Shown: positions 59,337 through 64,000 of the stretch, piece after piece
Position numbering within the stretch: position 1 is the first letter of the stretch
Layout of the letters: every line of letters starts with the position of its first letter
Assembly: GCA_017461565.1 (NCBI GenBank)
Contig: JAFTXQ010000010.1
Coordinates: 62,001-126,000 of the forward strand
Direction of reading: 5' to 3'
Source: Oscillospiraceae bacterium
GTDB taxonomy: Bacteria; Bacillota; Clostridia; Oscillospirales; Ruminococcaceae
DNA: 64,000 nucleotides
The notes under the pieces: generated by a model
Seen by the model: only the letters and a program-made list of their open reading frames with translations
Databases searched by the model: none
Told to the model about the DNA's origin: nothing
Made by a program: the position numbers and the translations under genes

Positions 59337-60428
59337 ATGATATATCTCGACAACGCCGCCACGACCAGACCCTGTGCTGAGGCTGTGGCTGCCGTCACTG
59401 ATACCATGCAGAGCTGCTTTGGAAACGCAAGCTCCCTGCACAGGCTGGGTCTTAACTCGGAAAAGGTGATAAGCTCGGCAAGAAAAACACTGCTCGCAAA
59501 GCTGGGAGAGGGTGAGATATACTTCACCTCGGGTGCGACTGAGAGCAACAACACCGCTATTTTCGGTGCAGTGGAGACATACCGCAGAAACGGCGACAAG
59601 ATCGTCACCACCGCAATGGAGCATCCCGCAGCTGCTAACCCAATAGCAAAGCTTGAGGAACGTGGCATGAGAGTTGTAAGGCTCTCGCCAAAGGATCACG
59701 AGGACTTTGAACAGGCTGTCGCAGATGCCGTGGATGACAGAACACTGCTTGTAAGCTGTATGGCAGTCAACAACGAAACAGGCTACGCAGTTGACGTAAA
59801 ACGTCTGTACAGGCTTGTAAAACGAAAGAACGAAAAGACTATCGTACATATCGACGCTGTGCAGGGCTTTCTGAAGGTCCCTCTGGACGGCGATTTCATA
59901 AGCATATCGGGACACAAGATACACGGCCCTAAGGGCATAGGTGCATTGTATGTAAAAAAAGGCGTGCGCTTTGCGCCGTTGCTTCTGGGTGGCGGACAGC
60001 AGAAAAAGCTTCGCAGCGGCACCGAGCCTGTGGAACTTATCGCAGGTCTTGAAGCGGCGGTAAAGAACTACCGTGGCAAGACTGAGCGCTTTTCGCAGCT
60101 TAAGTCTCATCTCGTTTCGGCGCTGTCGGAGCTTGATGGTATCAAATTCAACTCCACAGATAAATGCGTGCCGAACATAGTGAATTTCAGCATAAAAGGA
60201 GTACGCTCCGAGATAATGCTTCACTCGCTTGAACAGCAGGAGATCTACGTTTCCAGCGGATCCGCCTGCTCAAAGGGAAAGACCAGCGGTGTGCTTGCGG
60301 CTTTCGGTGTACCCGACAGCGACGCTGACAGCGCAATAAGAGTAAGCATGTGCGCTGACACCACCGAGGAGGAGTTGGATATCCTCGTTGATAATATAAG
60401 AAAAGGTATTGAAAGGTTCAGAAGATAA
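59337..60428 (+). CDS. Cysteine desulfurase (NifS/IscS family)
   Basis: A 363-residue PLP enzyme that pulls sulfur from cysteine. YLDNAATTRPC near the N-terminus, the PLP-lysine block ISGHKIHGPKGIGALYV and the persulfide cysteine loop SSGSACSKGKTSG are intact. ATG 59337 has CAGGAG upstream; the longest frame adds 23 residues before it. The stop is adjacent to thiI, so it likely feeds ThiI for 4-thiouridine, like B. subtilis NifZ. Confidence 0.95.
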   Translation: MIYLDNAATTRPCAEAVAAVTDTMQSCFGNASSLHRLGLNSEKVISSARKTLLAKLGEGEIYFTSGATESNNTAIFGAVETYRRNGDKIVTTAMEHPAAANPIAKLEERGMRVVRLSPKDHEDFEQAVADAVDDRTLLVSCMAVNNETGYAVDVKRLYRLVKRKNEKTIVHIDAVQGFLKVPLDGDFISISGHKIHGPKGIGALYVKKGVRFAPLLLGGGQQKKLRSGTEPVELIAGLEAAVKNYRGKTERFSQLKSHLVSALSELDGIKFNSTDKCVPNIVNFSIKGVRSEIMLHSLEQQEIYVSSGSACSKGKTSGVLAAFGVPDSDADSAIRVSMCADTTEEELDILVDNIRKGIERFRR

Positions 60429-61625
60429 ATGAAAGAGATAGTAATGGTAAAATACGGAGAGATCGCACTCAAGGGTCTCAATAAATCCACCTTTGAGGAT
60501 ATCCTCCAGAAAAACATAAAGCGCCGCCTCAAGGATCTCGGCGAGTTCAGCTATTTCCGCAGACAGTCCACAATATACGTTACTCCTGAGGAGGACATAG
60601 ACATCAGCGTTGTTGTAAAGCGCCTGAGCTATATCTTCGGTATCGGCGCTATCCAGCGCTGTGCGGTATTCCCCAAGGACTTTGCAGTGGTTGCCGAAAA
60701 CGCAAAGGAATATCTGCGTGACGCCCTGGAATGCGCAAAGACCTTTAAAGTAGAAGCTAAGCGTGCCGACAAGAAATTCCCCATGGAGACTCCGCAGATA
60801 CAGCAGGAGCTTGGAGGCGTGGTATTAAGCGCTTTCCCCTACCTTAAAGTAGACGTGCATGACCCGGATGTTACAGTGCGCCTTGAGATACGTGACAACG
60901 GCGCTTATCTCAGCGCAGAAAGAATAGTCGGCGCAGGCGGTATGCCCGTAGGCAGCAGCGGAAAGGCGCTGCTGATGCTCTCGGGAGGTATCGACAGTCC
61001 TGTTGCAGGTTACATGATGGCGAAGCGTGGACTGGTCGTGGACTGCATACACTACGTAAGCCCGCCCTACACATCCGAAAGGGCAAGACTGAAGGTCGAA
61101 GCACTTGCTGAAAAAATGACAAACTACTGCGGCGATATCAAGTTCTACTGCGTGCCTTTTACCGAGATACAGGAGGCGCTGCGTGACAACTGTCCCGAGG
61201 AGTATTTCACTGTTCTTATGAGAAGAATAATGGTAAAGATCGCCAATAAGATATGCGACCGTGAAGGCTACGGTGCGATCATCACAGGCGAAAGCGTTGC
61301 ACAGGTGGCAAGCCAGACCCTGACAGCACTGTACTGCACCAACGAAGCAGCTGAATACCCCGTATTCCGTCCTGTTATCGGCATGGACAAGAAGGAGATA
61401 ATCGAGATCTCAAGAAAAATAGAGACCTACGAGACCTCCACCCTGCCCTACGAGGACTGCTGCACTGTATTCTCGCCAAAGCACCCAAAGACAAAACCAC
61501 GCATCGAAGATATCAAGGCTGCCGAGGCTTCTTACGATTTTGACAGCATGATAGAAAAGGCTGTTGCAGAAACAGAAATAAAACGCTTTAAATGCGGAGA
61601 ACAGACAATAGACCTCTTTGACTGA
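60429..61625 (+). CDS. thiI: tRNA 4-thiouridine synthetase ThiI
   Basis: A 398-residue ThiI: N-terminal ferredoxin-like and THUMP domains (YGEIALKGLNKSTFE, IQQELGG), and the PP-loop LMLSGGIDSPVAGYMMAKRG. It has no C-terminal rhodanese domain, like the B. subtilis type that takes sulfur from a dedicated desulfurase. The start ATG 60429 follows the desulfurase stop directly. Confidence 0.95.
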   Translation: MKEIVMVKYGEIALKGLNKSTFEDILQKNIKRRLKDLGEFSYFRRQSTIYVTPEEDIDISVVVKRLSYIFGIGAIQRCAVFPKDFAVVAENAKEYLRDALECAKTFKVEAKRADKKFPMETPQIQQELGGVVLSAFPYLKVDVHDPDVTVRLEIRDNGAYLSAERIVGAGGMPVGSSGKALLMLSGGIDSPVAGYMMAKRGLVVDCIHYVSPPYTSERARLKVEALAEKMTNYCGDIKFYCVPFTEIQEALRDNCPEEYFTVLMRRIMVKIANKICDREGYGAIITGESVAQVASQTLTALYCTNEAAEYPVFRPVIGMDKKEIIEISRKIETYETSTLPYEDCCTVFSPKHPKTKPRIEDIKAAEASYDFDSMIEKAVAETEIKRFKCGEQTIDLFD

Positions 61626-61626
61626 T

Positions 61627-62163
61627 ATGAACGATACAGAGTACACAAAAATACAGATCGAGATATCACAGCTTGCACAGCATATCGTAAAGGTATGCGC
61701 TGAGCGAAGAAAGACGATATCTTCTGCGGAAAGCTGCACAGGCGGTCTTATCTCCGCTGCGGTAACTGCGATATCGGGCAGCAGCGCTGTGACAGAACTA
61801 AACGTCTGCAGCTACTCAAACAGGATAAAGGAACAGACCTTAGGCGTCAGTGCCTCCACCCTGAAGCAACACACCGAATACAGCGTACAATGCGCCGAGG
61901 AGATGGCACGTGGCGTGATGAAGCTTGCAGGGGCTGATTTCGGAGTATCCACCACGGGGGTTGCAGGTCCGACAGGCGGCACCGAAGAGCATCCCATTGG
62001 TGAAGTGTGCATAGCTGTATGCAGCAGAGACCGCACTCACTCGAAAAGATATATATTTGAGCAGAAAAGCGGAAGCAGTTTTACAGCACGTGACTATATC
62101 CGTGCCTGTGCTGTGAGAAAGGCGCTTATGCTGCTTGATCTGATAATAATGACTGAGCAATGA
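61627..62163 (+). CDS. CinA C-terminal domain protein (nicotinamide-nucleotide amidase, PncC-like)
   Basis: A 178-residue stand-alone CinA C-terminal domain: SSAESCTGGLISAAVTAISGSS, the nucleophile serine region, then GVSTTGVAGPTGGTEEHPIG. This domain deamidates NMN in the pyridine-nucleotide salvage cycle. No N-terminal CinA domain is attached. ATG 61627 overlaps the end of thiI by none (TGATATG); the longest frame starts at a TTG in the thiI end. Confidence 0.9.
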   Translation: MNDTEYTKIQIEISQLAQHIVKVCAERRKTISSAESCTGGLISAAVTAISGSSAVTELNVCSYSNRIKEQTLGVSASTLKQHTEYSVQCAEEMARGVMKLAGADFGVSTTGVAGPTGGTEEHPIGEVCIAVCSRDRTHSKRYIFEQKSGSSFTARDYIRACAVRKALMLLDLIIMTEQ

Positions 62164-62194
62164 TTTTTCATTAACTGAAAGGTGATGATACCAA

Positions 62195-63451
62195 ATGGCA
62201 AACTACACAGAAAAGCCCAAAAAGAAAAAGACTACTTCCCGTGACATAGCATTAGATAAGCTGGACTTTTACAATGCGCCGACAACAAAAAGCCCTCAAA
62301 AACAGGACAAAATAAAGGGCAGGCCAAAGAATGTTTTTGCACGCTTCTGCGAGTCGGCATTCCCTCAAAAAGGCGACAGCAGCACTGAAAAGATCAGAAA
62401 GATCGTGCTGCTTGCAGCGATAGTAGTTTTCGCTGTTACGATAGCGATCCTGCTGTTCCAGCTGATAAGCATTGACGACGGTGACAGGATAACCAGCAGC
62501 ACGCAGAGCCTTGCAGGCGTACACATGGGCACGCTGGATATGGACGATTTTGACGATCCCACTGTCGTGACACCCATCCCCGGCACCACAACAGGCACTT
62601 CGGGCAGCGAGGGCGATTCTGTTCCTGTCGAAGAGGAGACAGAAGAGATAAACGTTACTCCCGTTGTAAACAAGCCTCTTAATGTAAACTTTGACGCACT
62701 CAAGGCAGAAAACCCCGATACCGTAGCATGGATAAAGATCACAAGCACTTACCTCAACGAAGTTGTAGTAAAGGGCGAGGATAACGACGAATACCTGCAT
62801 ACAGGCTTTGACGGAAGCGAATCCGTTTCGGGAACGATATTCGCACACCACAAGAACAAAATGGACGGCACCGACCAGAACATCATACTGTTTGGTCATA
62901 ATATGCTTAACGGCGACAGATTTGCAAGTGTAAAATATTATCTTCCCAACGACGCCAGCCGTGAGCCTATCGCATTCTATAAGGTGCACCCGACAGTCAT
63001 GCTCGCAACACCTAACGGCGGCAGCGAGACCTACAAGATATTCGCAGGCGTGCTTGCAAACACCCAGAGTCAGTACGGCGAGGTGTTCAAATATACAAAC
63101 AAAACCAAATTCAAGAGTCAGGATGACTTTTACAACTTTATCCTCGAGGTAATGGACAGAAGCTGGTTCTATACAGATGTTGACCTGCGCTACGGCGACC
63201 AGCTGCTCACACTTTCCACCTGTATATGGCCTCTCGGCGAGGAGATCGAAACACGCTGGGTAGTATTCGCAAGAAAGGTACGCCCCGGCGAGAGCGAGTA
63301 TGTCGACACCTCTGTTGCAACAAGAAACTACAACGCAAAGCTGTTCGACTATTACTACAATATGATCGGCGGTCAGTGGTACGGCAGGAACTGGGACACC
63401 TCCAAGCTGATAGGCTACAAAAAAGAGGATGACGATATCGTTCTCAGCTAA
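62195..63451 (+). CDS. Class B sortase
   Basis: A 418-residue sortase B: a charged N-terminus, TM ~69-90, an acidic Ser/Thr linker (~95-155), then the sortase domain with His235 (LFGHNM), Cys343 (LSTCIW) and Arg354 (ETRWVVFAR). Sortases covalently attach proteins to the wall or assemble pili. It is longer than many SrtB (~250) because of the N-terminal cytoplasmic part and linker. A second sortase begins 26 bases downstream. Confidence 0.95.
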   Translation: MANYTEKPKKKKTTSRDIALDKLDFYNAPTTKSPQKQDKIKGRPKNVFARFCESAFPQKGDSSTEKIRKIVLLAAIVVFAVTIAILLFQLISIDDGDRITSSTQSLAGVHMGTLDMDDFDDPTVVTPIPGTTTGTSGSEGDSVPVEEETEEINVTPVVNKPLNVNFDALKAENPDTVAWIKITSTYLNEVVVKGEDNDEYLHTGFDGSESVSGTIFAHHKNKMDGTDQNIILFGHNMLNGDRFASVKYYLPNDASREPIAFYKVHPTVMLATPNGGSETYKIFAGVLANTQSQYGEVFKYTNKTKFKSQDDFYNFILEVMDRSWFYTDVDLRYGDQLLTLSTCIWPLGEEIETRWVVFARKVRPGESEYVDTSVATRNYNAKLFDYYYNMIGGQWYGRNWDTSKLIGYKKEDDDIVLS

Positions 63452-63477
63452 GCACAGCGACCGAAAGGAATGACCCT

Positions 63478-64000
63478 ATGGCAAATACCGAAAAAGAAAA
63501 CATTTTCCTGCGGATACTGAAAGTGATATTCCCGTGGAAGGGCGACAAGTGGACCGAAGTGCTGAGAAAGCTGATATTTATGGTATCAGCAATCGTACTC
63601 ATCGTATCGGTCTGGACGCTTATTGCAAACGAAGCGGGACGTTTAGAAGACCATCACAACAACAACGAGCTGAGCGACCTATATCACGGCTCGGGATCAA
63701 AACCAGGCACCGACAGCTCTGAGACGGTATCCGAAGAGCCCGACACAGCCGAAAGCATTACCCCGGAGACCGAAGCCCCTCAGACTGAGGAGAGCGCTCC
63801 GACGGAAGACGCTCCGCCCGAGATACGTGAGGAATTTCTTCCGCTGCTGGAGATAAACGAGGATATCGTCGGCTGGATCACGATAGGCGACAAGGACGAT
63901 CCCCTGATCGACTATGTAGTGGTACAGGGCGAGGATAACGACTACTATCTGGAGCACAACTACAAAAAAGAAAAAAGCAGAAGCGGCTCTATCTTTGCAG
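63478..64000 (+). CDS. Second class B sortase (partial, cut by right window edge)
   Basis: The frame starts at ATG 63478 with AAAGGA upstream and runs to the edge without a stop (174 residues visible): cytoplasmic N-terminus, TM ~32-50 (LIFMVSAIVLIVSVWTLIA), a Ser/Thr/Glu/Pro linker, then the start of the sortase B domain (NEDIVGWITIGD, YVVVQGEDNDYYLEHNY, SGSIFA). The catalytic His, Cys and Arg lie beyond the window. It is a paralogue of the previous gene. Confidence 0.9.
   Translation, partial: MANTEKENIFLRILKVIFPWKGDKWTEVLRKLIFMVSAIVLIVSVWTLIANEAGRLEDHHNNNELSDLYHGSGSKPGTDSSETVSEEPDTAESITPETEAPQTEESAPTEDAPPEIREEFLPLLEINEDIVGWITIGDKDDPLIDYVVVQGEDNDYYLEHNYKKEKSRSGSIFA

Overview
The window is a stretch of chromosome from a low-to-mid GC Gram-positive anaerobe, most likely a Ruminococcus or close relative in the Oscillospiraceae (Clostridia). 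This is inferred from the gene content: a domain-swapped GH3 beta-glucosidase of the type known from Ruminococcus, class B sortases, Firmicutes-type mreBCD-PBP2-minD-mgsA clustering, thiI next to a cysteine desulfurase, AAGGAGG ribosome binding sites and TTGACA/TATAAT promoters. There is no prophage, CRISPR array or intact insertion sequence. Most of the window is ordinary chromosomal operons with a few regulatory or accessory islands.

Layout. 1-6.0 kb (minus): a DNA-repair operon radC-uvrB-Ham1 NTPase-GNAT-uvrA (uvrA runs off the left edge). 6.2-8.9 kb (plus): mscL, a CheY-like receiver with an MshEN-like/CheX-like partner, and a NUDIX hydrolase. 9-16.3 kb (minus): a zinc-ribbon membrane protein with a 45-bp tandem repeat, then the translation/repair set recO, era, a flavin-dependent NimA-like protein, trmD fused to an ASCH domain, rimM, a small membrane protein and hisS. 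16.4-22.6 kb (minus): the cell-shape cluster mreB-mreC-mreD-PBP2 followed by minD-mgsA. 22.7-26 kb (minus): a ZapA-domain coiled-coil protein translationally coupled to a U32 peptidase. 26.1-27.6 kb (plus): an ECF sigma factor coupled to a secreted, membrane-anchored protein. 27.9-32.5 kb (minus): histidine phosphatase, TraB/GumN lipoprotein, SGNH hydrolase lipoprotein and FGGY sugar kinase. 32.8 kb (plus): XRE regulator. 33.5-39.4 kb (minus): rlmB, a large degenerate P-type ATPase with a charged coiled-coil N-terminus, tadA and a polysaccharide flippase. 39.5-45.4 kb (plus): a DUF2508-like protein, tRNA-Leu(GAG), a TetR locus with two membrane proteins, the GH3 beta-glucosidase and a second NUDIX protein. 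45.4-49.5 kb (minus): MarR regulator plus a heterodimeric ABC exporter. 49.8-54 kb (plus): a secreted CAP-domain protein, an AlkA-like glycosylase, a YkgJ-like Cys-cluster protein, then an XRE-AbrB regulator with an ABC-2 transporter. 54-58.9 kb (minus): LMW phosphatase, EcfT, a double-ABC EcfA, GH25 lysozyme, peptide deformylase, a 55-residue membrane protein and YbaK. 59.3-64 kb (plus): cysteine desulfurase-thiI-cinA C-domain, followed by two tandem class B sortases, the second cut by the right edge.

The most unusual items are: the catalytically degenerate P-type ATPase with a roughly 450-residue cytoplasmic N-terminal extension; the TrmD-ASCH fusion; the receiver/MshEN-CheX pair with no flagellar or chemotaxis genes nearby; helically phased GTAAY arrays upstream of two unrelated genes; and an alternative-pairing RNA leader that would cover the ribosome binding site of the ECF sigma gene. 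Several start codons were moved from the longest reading frame to an internal start with a proper ribosome binding site; these choices are given in each entry.
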